A stretch of 64,000 nucleotides of DNA. Origin: Yponomeuta sedellus. Taxonomy: Eukaryota > Arthropoda > Insecta > Lepidoptera > Yponomeutidae. Shown piece after piece: positions 30,986-41,769 of this stretch (within the stretch, counting starts at the first letter, position 1; each line of letters begins with the position of its first letter). A program made the translations under genes and the position numbers. The notes under the pieces were generated by a model, which was not told the origin of the DNA, made no database searches, and saw nothing but the letters and a program-made list of their open reading frames with translations. The stretch lies in assembly GCA_934045075.1 (NCBI GenBank), contig OW203726.1:16121988-16185987 (forward strand). Reading direction: 5' to 3'.

Positions 30986-31182
30986 ACATAACATAATATT
31001 AACTTACAAGCACATACATTGCTTCTGGCCCCTACTAGGATATCCCTGTATCGTGGGAACCAGAAACAATGACATCACATACATGTAAAAATCCAAAACC
31101 TGGGCTTTTTTTTTTCCCAGCCGGGATTCGAACCCGCAACCTCTTGCATGGTAAGCAGACGCGCTACGCCACAGAGGTCGTC
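30986..31182 (-). repeat. SINE-A with damaged A box
   Basis: Head GACGACCTCTGTGGCGTAGC reads on directly to GCGTCTGC, missing ~5 bases of the usual GGTAGCGC segment. The B box GGTTCGAATCC is intact. Confidence 0.9.
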
Positions 31183-31198
31183 AAACACATACATACAT

Positions 31199-31292
31199 TT
31201 TTAAAAACCTATTTAGAGGCTAAAAATTCAATTTTAGGCCTCTAAATAGGTTTCTAAAATTGTCCTTAGCACGGATTCATGCATTAAAAAGT
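31199..31292. repeat. SINE-C ends joined as a hairpin
   Basis: AAAAACCTATTTAGAGGCTA and TAGGCCTCTAAATAGGTTT face each other around ~10 bases and are followed by CTTAGCACGG. Only the terminal parts of the element remain; the tRNA core is gone. Confidence 0.75.
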
Positions 31293-31295
31293 ATA

Positions 31296-31412
31296 TAAAT
31301 TGCTTTTAGCAATAAGGCCGCCAATTGTACTATGTATATTTGCAATTGTTTTGTATTTGTTGTTTTTCCAGTGTACAATAATGAATATTCTTATCTTATC
31401 TTTTCTTATAAA
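31296..31412 (+). repeat. LINE tail LT2
   Basis: TTGCTTTTAGCAATAAGGCC, GTGTACAATAATGAATATTC and a TTATC tail, close to the copy at 20.6 kb. Confidence 0.8.
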
Positions 31413-31424
31413 CATACATACATT

Positions 31425-31497
31425 AAACACATACTCTCTCTCTCTCTGAGAGAAAACCTGTGCCCTGCAGTGGGACGTTTATAGGCTACATAAAAGA
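31425..31497 (+). repeat. SINE-D 3' fragment
   Basis: TCTCTGAGAGAAAACCTGTG, CCCTGCAGTGGGACG and TATAGGCTACATAAAAG. Confidence 0.75.
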
Positions 31498-31499
31498 TA

Positions 31500-32455
31500 C
31501 CATTTTTATATTTTTTTAGCCCAGTAACGAATATGTTAATAAAATATTGGAAAGTGTACATTTCAAAGAATATTTTTACATTAGATTAATTCTTGGCATT
31601 TAATCGTAAGGCTTGGTACTTAATGTATCTTTCTCTTTTTCTGAGCATTTCTCTCCTAAAGAATGACTTCCCTGATACCTTTTATATTTAAAAGAGAACC
31701 AATAATAATTCCATCGGTGCCCTCCGAAGGCCAAATACCGTCGGGATTAATTAATTAACTATTCAATAAATTAGAACATTTTTGTGAAATTTCTTTTTTG
31801 CTCAACCAGGGAGCGGGCGGGAATGAATAAGGGACGTTGACTTTTTAAACGTTGAATTTATTGTGCGATTATTGTAAAAACAGTTGAGTTTAAGTTGAAA
31901 AAGTTGCAGTTTTTTTATGTGACCTCAACGATGATGATGAGGTCTAAAATATTCTTATCGAGTGTTAGTTGACTGACGTTCTTTCTGGTCGCCTTGCATA
32001 ACCTGTAATATTCTTCTTCTTTTTGTAAAGAGGTTCAAAATTTTATATTTAAAATTACAGTATATTGTTATAATCAAACACACTATAGCTATATATAAAA
32101 AAAAAGTATTTTAACGTGGTTTTACGCTCAGCAACTTTGCAACTATGTATTCTTGCACCTCTTAACCTAACATCTAAGAGGACACTAAAACTGGAAACAT
32201 TGTACATACAACATAGTTTAATTTAAATTGTACAAACACGAAATCAGTTTTTTGGTATTTTTTTTTCTTTTGCACTCAGCGACTCTGTAATTAAGTTTTT
32301 ATCCCTTAACTTAAAGTCTAACAGCCTTACTAATAAACTTGGTGTAAGTATTGTATAACTATGCAGTGTTTTGTCTCTTTTCTTCCAACTGAAAATTACA
32401 TTTAAACGACGTGAACAAAACACTGTGTAACTATACCAGGCTCATACGGTGTTTA
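31500..32455. other. AT-rich DNA, no feature seen
   Basis: No gene or shared repeat recognised. Confidence 0.4.
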
Positions 32456-32462
32456 TTAGTAA

Positions 32463-32640
32463 GAGCCTTAGGTTTTTGCTGAAGATCAGCGTCGGCAGTG
32501 GAGCATGTTCCCTGGCGACTTTAAGCTGAGCATAAGGCCTTTTGCCGAAATTAGTTCTTAAGACACTTTCTTCAGTTATTGTACGTTGCTCAATTTTTTG
32601 TTGGCAATAAAGACATTTCACTTTCACTTTCTTCTTATGG
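32463..32640 (+). repeat. LINE/SINE-3'-like repeat shared with 39.5-39.9 kb
   Basis: TTTTTGCTGAAGATCAGCGT, GACTTTAAGCTGAGC and TTGGCAATAAAGACATTTCA correspond to TTTTGCTGAGAAACAGCGTC and TTGGCAATAAATAAAATTTT at 39.5-39.9 kb. The minus-strand frame here is a by-product. Confidence 0.6.
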
Positions 32641-32875
32641 TACATCTCCGGCTAGCCAAGGTTGGCAGCCAGTTCTCCATATTTATCTCTGTCTCTCGAA
32701 AGGCAGTAGAGCTCACAGAGCATATAAATAAGAGACGGGACCTCCCTAGATGCTTTTGTAATGAGTTTAGCCCCGTTAGCAATACCAACCAATAGAGCAA
32801 AAATGCAATGTCAAAAGTGCTACCAACATAACAACTTGTCTGTGCATTAGGGACGTCCACTTACATTGGTACTAC

Positions 32876-32895
32876 ATTTATCGATATCGATAAAT
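32876..32895. promoter_or_regulatory. 20-bp perfect palindrome with two overlapping DRE cores
   Basis: ATTTATCGATATCGATAAAT contains two overlapping copies of TATCGATA, the insect DREF/BEAF-type promoter element. It lies 22 bp beyond the stop of the THAP-like gene. No adjacent gene start could be identified, so a regulatory role is inference. Confidence 0.45.
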
Positions 32896-32916
32896 TTTCA
32901 TCCAGGGGCTCCGCAG

Positions 32917-34394
32917 TTAGCCTAATAAATTAATAAAAATCAATGTTTTCAATAAAACGACAAATGAAATTAGTATTTTATTATTGATTATCAAATCACA
33001 ATAATTGTGGTCAAGGTCTATTGAATTTATTTCAGCAGCTATTTGGTTTTTCCTTAGAGGTGTCCAATCTGAGCGAACTTCGTCAATCGGTGGTTTGGAT
33101 TCAGGTGCTGAAATCGTCAAAAAAGGTTAAGTTGAGTCGTTATTGATTATTAATTTGTTGGTAAACTATGCTACTTACCGGGATAGTTCTGATAAATATG
33201 CTGAGATTCCAGGCCACAATAATTGTGGTCAAACCCTACTGGACCAATAGCAACAGCTGATATTTTGGCTGCTGTACAAGGTGCTGAAAATGATAACACT
33301 TTGTAATTTATCAAAGTAAACAAACTCTAGTTACAAAAAACTTCAGCGATACATGAAAAGTCTACGTACCAGAGTTGTTTTGTGAAGCTCGACAAGGTTT
33401 TTGTAAAGCTGAATCTGAAAATAAACAATTGCAAGAATAGTCCGAAAAAAAAAAATAGTTTGTTCCTGTTTACCACATAACTGCATAATTGACTATGTAA
33501 CTATCAAATACATTTTTATAAAAAAATATTTTAAGTTAAAAATTAGTAAAAAAAATATTTTAGTAATTCCAATCACTAACCAGTTTCAAGTGATGCGACG
33601 TGGCTACGTGGTAAGGAAACTCAGCTAGTAAGTAATCAGGAAGAGGAGGCGCATTTATAAGTAGAGAAGATACAGCCCTGTAAAAAAATGTTTATCAAAG
33701 TATGTCATTTACGTATTAAGACGTAATAATAATATTGCGTTCTAAATGACGGAGCAAAATACATTCAAATGTTCGACGTAAAGCAAGGCGTATTTTGTGT
33801 TTTATTACATAATTATTCATGAAATGTAGTAAGTGTTACATTATAAGTTTATAACACAACTCACCATTTCTTTAATCGGCTTCCTTTTAAAATAGTTGTA
33901 AAAATCTTTCGGCCGGAAATGATCTCTACAAACATATGTTGGTGGAGTTTTTCGATGGGGATATACGATATAAGATCTTCCACAATTTTCACCCATTGTC
34001 TGCATCTAAAAAAAAAAAAAACTACATTCAATGCAGCCACTAATAGTGCATCGTTGAAACATTGTTATGGCTTACAGCAATTCACCCGTCGTACACTGAG
34101 TAGTAATTCTGACCAAGGTACTTATCAGATATTTTTTTATCGATATTGAATATGTGTATGGCACATCACTATGACATTGAAACATCTGAGTATTTTTCTC
34201 ATATTATATTAATTACGTTATTTAACATAATTTATGATCTTGCTCTTGTGCAAGATGACAAAAACTGTAGCCAGAAATACTTACCGGTCTTCATCCCTAG
34301 GAAATTTACCCATAAACTTTCTTTTGGTACCCTTTGACCGGCTGCATCTTATTTTACAAATGGCACAAGTTCGACACCATCCGATCAATGCCAT
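32917..34394 (-). CDS. THAP-like zinc-finger gene, six putative exons, frame conflicts (possible pseudogene)
   Basis: Exon 1 34285-34394 starts MALIGWCRTCAICKIRC and ends KFPRDEDR at a GTAAGT donor. Exon 2 33865-34005 follows a T13-AG acceptor and continues RCRQWVKIV in frame. Exons 3 (33581-33677), 4 (33370-33414), 5 (33179-33283) and 6 (32917-33107) all have AG acceptors with pyrimidine tracts and GT donors. CxxC, FPxD, W and the AVxSLL end fit a THAP C2CH finger, which binds DNA. However, the C-x2-H element (VCRDHFRPKDF) lies in another frame of exon 2. Exons 4-6 read together (SALQKPCRASQNNSAPCTAA...) only in a frame that needs a further shift, or a weaker donor, at exon 3. Either small indels have disabled the gene or the sequence has indel errors. 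The tail is hydrophobic (ILISFVVLLKTLIFINLLG). Confidence 0.6.
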
Positions 34395-34760
34395 TATTAA
34401 AAGAAAATCACTAAACACTGTACAACAAGATATACACAGCTAGATATTGAACAAAATTAAAACACAAAAATTTTAACTAGAAAACGTTCTAATATGTGCC
34501 GCGTTCCGCCATATTTGTTATGTTTTCAGTTTGACATTGACAGCAAAGAAAGAGTAAGTAGTATTAAAGAGTGAGACAAAAATATGTCCGCCATTAAAAC
34601 GGGGCTAAATGCGAACAAAAATTTCAAAGTTCCTACTTGCGCTAGGCTGGTAGAGCTCAGCAGCACTTGCGATTTCGATCCACTCCCGTAAGTTTCTCAA
34701 CTAGGATTTCTTTCCCCGGCCTATGCGTCTCTTGCCAGCGATTTTTCTCATAATAAAATA
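34395..34760. other. Upstream region of the THAP-like gene
   Basis: Contains GCGTTCCGCCATATTTGTTA and ATGTCCGCCATTAAAACGGG near 34500-34605, plausibly promoter-proximal for minus-strand transcription. No TATA box or initiator could be assigned. Confidence 0.3.
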
Positions 34761-34762
34761 CA

Positions 34763-34897
34763 TCATCATCAACCCATTATGTCTCCAACAAGGGGCACGG
34801 GCCTCTTCCCTAAGGAATGTATAGGCCATACTCCACCACGGGGGCCAAGTCCGGATTGGTGGAGGCTTGCAAGACTAGCGGCTGGTCTTACTGTCTA
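34763..34897 (-). repeat. SINE-5S 3' fragment, diverged subfamily
   Basis: ATCATCAACCCATTATGTCT, GGGGCACGGGCCTCTTCCCT and GGGGCCAAGTCCGGATTGGT. Resembles the 11.9-kb copy (CCCTAAG variant). Confidence 0.8.
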
Positions 34898-34899
34898 AT

Positions 34900-35435
34900 T
34901 ATATAGATAGATACAATATTCCTTATTGCATGTACACCAAGAATTACAGTACAGGCCGCCACTTGGGCCTTATTACTAAAAGTAATTATCAGTTGCAGAA
35001 AACGGTATCTTGAACCATTGCAAATATTTTTTTAAAAGGAACGGACACCTATTAAATCAACGGATTGCAGAGTTTGAGGTTTAAAAGTGCACTTTTGTGA
35101 CGCCTATTTTTGATCAGTTTCATCTATTATAGAAAAACGTTTCTACTTAAGACTACCTACTTTGTAATTCCAAAGCGCAATGTATTAAAATGGTTACAGC
35201 CTAAATCTGAATAACTGTATGCTCACGCCACATAAATGTCACGCATGCTATACATTCTATTGTGTTAAATGTTAAAGTCTGTTGTGAGTTATGTGCAAAC
35301 AATTGACTAACGAATTCAGTGTCACGATTTTAGAATTTTACCGCCCTGTATCAAGCTCATCAAGGCGTCATTTGGGTAAGTGATTAAACTGCAAATCGGG
35401 ATTATACATCACGCATAAAATACAAATTTTCAACC
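34900..35435. other. AT-rich DNA, no feature seen
   Basis: No gene or shared repeat recognised. Confidence 0.4.
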
Positions 35436-35439
35436 CATT

Positions 35440-35785
35440 GTTCAACGTTTATACGCAGCACGGTCTTTTTCAAATTCCGAGGCCTTTATGTCACTTTCTG
35501 GAACTTTCCGCTATTGACAAACCTGCAACAAACCAAGGAGCCCTCGCAAAAGTCTTTTCTAAAATAAAAGGAGTGCGCAACGGGCCGCGAAATTCGTTCG
35601 CTGAAACAGTATAAGTTATTTTATTAAGGAGTAATGTTGTGGAACGCCGTGCAGTCGACGTGTGACGTCACATCATGATTCCGTCTGGCTTAGAACTCCA
35701 GCTCTGCAGCTAGTGGCTGCGGGGCCAAATATTTACGCCCATGCACAGGAGTTAAAGTTTGCAACATTGAGTCGAGTGTAAATTA
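35440..35785. other. CpG-rich patch with perfect CRE palindrome
   Basis: CAACGGGCCGCGAAATTCG and CAGTCGACGTGTGACGTCAC; TGACGTCA lies at 35663-35670. No frame or repeat recognised. Confidence 0.35.
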
Positions 35786-35964
35786 TTCTTCGGTTAATAT
35801 TTCTTACGAATGTAGCATGTAACTTAACTTAACTCGTAATGAGAAACAGGCGGAAAATATATCTTGACGATTTACCGTTGTTTTATGTAAGGTAACTCGC
35901 TTGCCATAGAAATTTGAACTTTAATTCAAAATTGTTTTATGCACGAATAGAAATGACACGTTTA

Positions 35965-36065
35965 CTTATTATTTTAATTCTTTATTGCACTAATTACACA
36001 AGTAAATGTACACGAGCGCGCTTAATGCAAGAAGGATTCTCTTCCAGCAAACCTTTGGTGTTGAA
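35965..36065 (-). repeat. LINE tail LT2-like
   Basis: TTTATTGCACTAATTACACA, TGTACACGAGCGCGCTT and TCTCTTCCAGCAAACCTTTG mirror the plus-strand end at 42.25 kb. Confidence 0.6.
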
Positions 36066-36450
36066 GAGACTGGCAAAGACTGGAGACTAACTACTTAACG
36101 AACATCAAACTGTTATAAACGAATTAACGAAACACGTCTGTAAGTCAATCAATACGATTTGAAAAATAGCAGCGGCTTATACGATGTAAGAAGAGCGGGC
36201 CGGTTGATCTCATCAAAATTTACTAGAGGTAACGTCGCCCCTTTTATGTGCCTCACAAAGCACAAAATTTAAGAACAAAGTGCTGCGCATACCATTAAGT
36301 CCGCTTATATTAAGTTTAGTTGCAATGAAAGTATAAATGAAATAAAAAATAAAAAATACAAGTCAAAGTCAAGTAGTAAGTCAAAGAAATCTAAGCGAAA
36401 AAAGTGAAATTTTTCCTTGGTTTTTTTAGACTTCATTGTGAAAAAGATAT
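36066..36450. other. AT-rich DNA, no feature seen
   Basis: No gene or shared repeat recognised. Confidence 0.4.
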
Positions 36451-36454
36451 CACA

Positions 36455-36680
36455 TTTAAAAACCTATTTAGAGGCTCAAAATTTGACCCATGCCGGATTT
36501 CGGGATTGCCGGGATTCGAACCCGCAACCTCTGGCTATCCGTGCCAGCGCTCTACCAATTGAGCCAATGGGCGACTCACGGCATCAGTGAAATTTCGAAC
36601 CTCTTTACACTATTCTCTGTATTACGTACAATTTTTAAATTTGTTCCTTAGCACGGGTTAGTTCATTAAAAATAAAAATA
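36455..36680 (-). repeat. SINE-C, full length
   Basis: Minus strand: AACTAACCCGTGCTAAGGAA, GTAAAGAGGTTCGAAATTTC, GGCTCAATTGGTAGAGCGC (A box), GGTTCGAATCC (perfect B box) and GAGCCTCTAAATAGGTTTTT. A small duplication (GCCGGATTTCGGGATTGCCG) lies after the B box. Confidence 0.92.
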
Positions 36681-36818
36681 GTATAAAGATATCACATATT
36701 ATCTTTTTTCCTTTTAAGCATCATCAATACTCTCAATAAATATAGCCGATTTGGCGAAACCTATTTATGTTTCTAATTTTCTGTTATTTAAGTCTTGGCT
36801 ACGAACAATTGCTTCATA

Positions 36819-37021
36819 GACGACCTCTGTGGCGTAGCGGTAGCGCATCTACCTACCATGCAAGAGGTCCCGGGTTCGAATTCCGGCTGGGGACAAAAAA
36901 AAACACCAGGTCTTGGATGTTTACGTGTTTGTGATGTCGTTGTTGCTGGTTCCCGCGACACAAGGTATCCTAGTGTGGGGCCAGAAGCAATGTATGTGCC
37001 TGTATGTAAATGTTATGTTAT
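36819..37021 (+). repeat. SINE-A, full length, plus strand
   Basis: GACGACCTCTGTGGCGTAGC, A box TGGCGTAGCGG, B box GGTTCGAATTCC (one change), A-run, GTCTTGGATGTTTACGTG and tail GTAAATGTTATGTTATAA. The frame at 36795-37088 is a by-product. Confidence 0.93.
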
Positions 37022-37024
37022 AAG

Positions 37025-37760
37025 ACTCGGTTTCTTCTTGGGTACATTATTATTATTAATTACTCGCAAGCTAAACTTAAACTTTTGATCATCCAGCAGA
37101 GTAGTATTAGAACATAAGAGCTATCATGACTCGCTAAAACTAAACGAACTTTAGTAAGATGTCTGTAAACTTTGCGAAAGTGCCAACAGACCAAAAGCAA
37201 GACATCCCATGCCAAACTTACACATAAAACAAAATAAACTTTAATTAAATGTAAAATCACAGATAACATACAGAGCGCAAATAAAACTTAGTTATTAAAA
37301 CAAGGCACTTAGTTATAACACAGCCTCTAGACAGAGATTAAAAACTAGGCTCGAAGTTGGTTACTCTCATAAGTTCCGAGCATGTTCTTACTAAGCTCAC
37401 CTAAGTTAGCGATTAACTTGTAATCAGCGTTGTGCAGAGCAAGTTGCATGTTATGCCTAAGTTACTGCAAACAAATGGACGCTAAGTCGGATTGTAACTC
37501 AGCCCCAAGCCAAAGGAACTTGCTTCCTTTGTTGTTTCCTTAATAACGTACATTTGTAGTATTGAGTTGGCTACAAGTGTTCTGTTTTGTGCTATTCAAT
37601 TAAGAAACTTTTGCAACGGGGTTAATTATGGATTCCGTTGGTTAAGATAACTTTATTTTGCAGGGACAAGTCATAGTGCATTTTTCAGGTTCACAGTCAC
37701 TTTTTACACCTTATATTTTGCCTATTATTTACACCTTAAAAAAGGCTATTATACAAACAA
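37025..37760. other. AT-rich DNA, no feature seen
   Basis: No gene or shared repeat recognised. Confidence 0.4.
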
Positions 37761-37763
37761 TTA

Positions 37764-38019
37764 ATAAATAAATATAATAAATATAAATATTGATGGACAT
37801 ATTACACAGATCTCGTTAGCCCTATACTAAGTACAACTAAATGACTTGTGTTATAGGTGCTAACTCGACGATAGATTTAATACAATAAATGCATAGATAA
37901 CATCCAAGACCCGAGACAAACTAGAAAAGTTCGTTTCCTAGTTTGACCCTGCCGGGGATCGAACCCGAGACCTACGGTTTTACAGCAGCGTGCCAAACCG
38001 CTGTGCCACCGAGGCCGTC
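37764..38019 (-). repeat. SINE-B, full length
   Basis: Minus strand head GACGGCCTCGGTGGCACAGC, B box GGTTCGATCCCC-like, CTAGTTTGTCTCGGGTC and the TCCATCAATATTTATATTTA tail. Confidence 0.92.
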
Positions 38020-38224
38020 TATAAAATATTATTATGTTATGTAACACGTATGTTATGTATTTTACTTCATATTTGTCCTGAGTAAACAAAATAAAAAATA
38101 AACAAATAAAGCAAATATTTAAGAACACAAAATTTACAAAACAGAAATGTATTCAATCAAATAAACGCGACACAAAGTTTATTAAACTTTAAGATAGAAA
38201 AAGAATCTTTGCTGACATAACAGA

Positions 38225-38345
38225 ACATAACCTCACGCCTGTACCCCAGAGGGGTAGGCAGAGACCAGGGACTGCCACTTGCCATGATCCTGACAGATCA
38301 ACTTTTCTTCATCAAAGTTCATAAGTTGTTGCATGCACGCACGCT
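38225..38345 (-). repeat. LINE tail LT1
   Basis: CATAACCTCACGCCTGTACC, CAGAGGGGTAGGCAGAGACC, CCATGATCCTGACAGATCAA and GTTGCATGCACGC are the exact reverse of LT1. Confidence 0.9.
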
Positions 38346-38744
38346 GATTTTTTTCTGTAGATTTTTTTACTCTCAACCTAGGTAAGTTTAATACCGAGTT
38401 TATTTGTGCCTACTGTGATGTATGTATCCCTAAATTGTATCCCCATTTCCGAGCTTCTACCTTTATCTCGTTCTATCTCTTGTTATTGTTGTCATAAATT
38501 AATTTGGCAAGTTAGATTGCTGCCCTCACCCAAATCCTCAATAGCGCGGTTTTCAATTTAGCCACGCTCTGTATGTGACGTTTTCTTAATTTCTCTTTCT
38601 TTTGTTTTTATATTATTATTTTTTTGTAGGCATACTTCACTTTACATTCATTTCGTAGACCTAACCATCTTATTTTGTCTTGACGTAAAGAAAAGTTAGA
38701 ATCTCCATAATGAGGTTTTAATTGCATTGTGCTGGCTACGGCCG

Positions 38745-38870
38745 CTGGCTCACATATTGCCGGTGGCGCATAGCGGCTGGATGAGGAAGGCAGAGGACAG
38801 AAGAAGTGTAGTGCTTGAGAAAGGCATTTGTGCAGGCGTGGATGGATGACGAATTACAGTGACACCCGCT
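38745..38870 (+). pseudogene. LINE polymerase C-terminal scrap
   Basis: A frame reads GWMRKAEDRRSVVLEKGICA, resembling the WxRxAxDRxxWRxxGEAYxQQW end of RTE/jockey LINE proteins. Very short. Confidence 0.5.
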
Positions 38871-38972
38871 TCTTATTGCAACACAAAATTTATCAAGGAA
38901 TGCAAAGTGTATGTAAATAATATTAAGATTATAAATAAAATTACGTAATTCAGGTGATCACATAAAAAAATA

Positions 38973-39027
38973 GTATTGACTAGTTACGCCGCAGTGGTGA
39001 TTGTGGCGTAACTGGTCAATACTAATT
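38973..39027. repeat. Hairpin: ~23-bp arms
   Basis: TAGTATTGACTAGTTACGCC and GGCGTAACTGGTCAATACTA pair with one mismatch around ~12 bases. Confidence 0.9.
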
Positions 39028-39489
39028 TTTAGTCAATAATAACTTTTAAAACTAAAGTTATACTTCTCGGTTAGTGGGTGCATTATGTAGTCTGCTACTG
39101 CTATGTCTTCAACATTTTAATTGTTTTTTTGCACTCAGCGACCCTGTAATTATTGTTTATCTTTAAACCGTTTAAAACATATATTATTATTCGTTTATCT
39201 ACTCATTTATGTATTTATATGTGAAAATAATATTAACTTGTGTATCTATTTGTTCATCATAATCAACAAACAAATAATCTATTAAGATGAGGAAATGGTG
39301 TTGTTTAGAATCACAATTCAGTTTTGTTAAAGAAGTAATTATGTATGTTTTGTTGATCCGGTTTTGTGAATTAGTTTTTTTTTAACGTAATAACTCAGAA
39401 AATTGTATCTTCTGAGGTAAACTATTTATTATTCGCTATTAAGTTTGTCTATTATAAGAAGTATGTTACATTGTAAAGCTGGTTGGTTT

Positions 39490-39548
39490 CCTGAATAAAT
39501 AAAATTAAAATTAGAATTAAAATTAGAATTAATTAGAATTAAAATTAA
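39490..39548. repeat. (AATTAAAATTAG)n short tandem repeat
   Basis: Four to five imperfect 12-bp units AATTAAAATTAG. Confidence 0.85.
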
Positions 39549-40270
39549 GGCTTTTGCTGAGAAACAGCGTCGTCAGCATGGTTGCTGACAACTTTAGGTT
39601 CATGCTCACATGAAACCTCTTTTAAAATTTTATATTGAAAAGTTGTCGAGTTCCGTATCTTATAAGGGAAAATTTAACCCTTATAGGGTCATTTTGTTGT
39701 CCATTGATAAACTATTTGAAGTATGTAAGTATCAAACTACATTTTTTTACGGAACCCTAAGTACACGAGTCCGACTCGCACTTGACCGTTTTTTATTTTC
39801 AGTTATTGCCCCTTATTAAAATTATTGTTGGCAATAAATAAAATTTTACTTTCACTCTCTCATAAGTTCCTCTAAGGGTTATAAGAGGAATCTATGCACT
39901 TAACGCAATTAGAGGACTCTCATTTGGCCGGTTTTTCCACTTATTGTAACTTACAAAATTGTTTGTTGGCAATAAATAAATTACACTATTTTTATTTTTT
40001 AATGCAATAACCCGTGCTAAGGAACAAATTTAAAAACCTCTAAATAGGTTTTTAAATAAATAAATTTTCACTTTCACTCTCTCATAAGTTCCTCTAAGGG
40101 TTATAAAATAGACCTATACCAGTATACACTTAACGCAATTAGGGGACTCTCCTTTGGCCGGTTTTTTTCAGTTATTAAAATTTTAACTTTAAATTTTAAC
40201 CTTTTAAATTTTAAATTTTAACCTTATTAAAATTTTTGTTGTCACTATCACTTTCACTTTCACCGTGTCA
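39548..40270. repeat. LINE-3'-like repeats with internal ~220-bp-spaced duplication
   Basis: TTTTGCTGAGAAACAGCGTC (39551), GGAACCCTAAGTACACGAGTCCGACTCGCACTTG in pieces (39754-39784), then CTCATAAGTTCCTCTAAGGG, CACTTAACGCAATTAG and TTGGCCGGTTTTT occur at 39858-39935 and again at 40080-40165. A SINE-C terminus scrap (TAACCCGTGCTAAGGAAC) lies between them at ~40008. Confidence 0.7.
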
Positions 40271-40636
40271 TAAGTACCTCTGACTACCCTAGCCATCCGT
40301 CTCAAACATATAGTTGAAGTGCAATGCAACTCCAGCGTTTACGCTCATGAACATAACTAATTTTAGTTTGGGCAAACTTGATCTACTGAGCAAGTTTTAG
40401 ATATAACATCTACCTTGTCGGCTTATGACGATAAACTGCAAACCTGCACAGTACTAGCACTAACATCCTAGCCTAGAGCGGGCGAATCTAGATGCTCTGA
40501 CTAAATATTTGAGTTAAGTTGCTAAGTCTGTTTACAGAAATTTAGCTGATATCTAGGTAAGTAGTGAGTGATCTGTTATCGAATAAGGCTATTTTTGGTC
40601 CTAGCGACATATTGATATAGGCCCACTCGATACGAT

Positions 40637-40973
40637 ACGATATCAACCCCTGTATGTCCCCACTGTTGGGGCAAGGTTGTCTTCCTACGTCGCAGGAAGG
40701 TTAGGCCATACTCCACCACGGGGGCCAAGTCCGGGTTGGTGGAGGTTTGTAAGACAGTGGCGGGCCTTACTGTCAGAAGTTATCAAGCCGGCCATAAGTC
40801 CTCTGATATGGCTTAACGACTGCCATTACATGACCGCCGGCACCAACGGTTTAACGTGCCTTGAGAAGCACGGAAGCGCTCGGAAAAATGCCACTAGCGG
40901 TAGTCACGGGACGGTCACCCATTCTGCACCTGACCGCGCCTCGCTTGGTTCCGCTAGGCCACGAGCGCTTCCC
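40637..40973 (-). repeat. SINE-5S, nearly full length
   Basis: Head region GCGCTCGTGGCCTAGCGG and GGCGCGGTCAGGTGC..ATGGGTGACC on the minus strand are kept, but the GTTAAGCAAC part of the 5S-like block is deleted. The rest matches the 26-kb copy. The frame 40677-41138 is a by-product. Confidence 0.9.
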
Positions 40974-41223
40974 CTCATTTGCTCTCCATTCCATTTCATT
41001 ACAATAAAATACCTTTATTTGTCAAATATGGGTGTTTACATGCAGGTGGTTGAGATAAAAAAAAAATCTCCGCCATTTTTGCCTCACGGCGGCGTACAAA
41101 TATTATTAGGTTTCTTAATTCTATATATAAAATGTTAAAATTATGGAAATTGTTACTTCAAAGTACCTAGGTAGTGTATAAGTGATATTGTCATACTAAT
41201 AAAAAAAAAAAAATCGAGAATAA

Positions 41224-41350
41224 TTTAATAAGCTTAAAAAATCATTCGTCGGCCATTCCCTGCCACCTCGGCAGAAAGTTTGTGAGATTGTCCCGCCATC
41301 TCCGGCTTGGTCGGCCACGTTTGCCGTAACCGAATTCCTCCCTTCCTCCC
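41224..41350 (-). pseudogene. LINE polymerase C-terminal fragment
   Basis: Minus strand reads GKRGRPSRRWRDNLTNFLPR then WQGMADE and stop; GRPxxRWRDDL..W is the usual end of RTE/jockey-type LINE polymerases. A different lineage from the 29.9-kb fragment. Confidence 0.75.
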
Positions 41351-41447
41351 CTCACATCATTACACTCTTATCAACTGTAGCGGGAAACATAACTGTTTAA
41401 CTATATATACACTGTTGTTTAGGCCTTTGTAATATTTTGTATGTTTT

Positions 41448-41765
41448 AACATCTACTTCCTTCTCCAATATATTAGTCCAGTACATCCAACGGTTGTCTA
41501 GAAGAGATCACTTTTAGTGATCAGGCCGCCGTCTGTACTCTTAGGTTAAGAAATATCAGTGTAATTTTAATTCAATTTATTTCAACGTAAAGAATTTACA
41601 TTCTGCTGAATGTAAAAGTACAATGTAACATGAAAGTGGAAGCCGCTGCCTTCAGGCCGTAGTGTAGTGGAGAAAAAGGCAGCGGGAAAAAAACTATTTT
41701 GTTTTTCATTTTTATTTTTATGTACAATAAAGTATTCTCTTTCCATCTATCTATCTATCTGTTTC
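41448..41765 (+). repeat. LINE tail LT2 interrupted by another repeat (~41570-41704)
   Basis: CATCTACTTCCTTCTCCAAT, AGAGATCACTTTTAGTGATC and GTACTCTTAGGTTAAGAAAT, then an insertion (AAGCCGCTGCCTTCAGG..., itself like a minus-strand LINE tail), then TATGTACAATAAAGTATTCT and (CTAT)n. Confidence 0.8.
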
Positions 41766-41769
41766 TAAC

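Noticed and set aside
32442..32860. Minus-strand ORFs downstream of the THAP-like gene as an extra exon or gene
   Set aside because: Part is the repeat shared with 39.5 kb, and the rest shows no similarity or splice signals.
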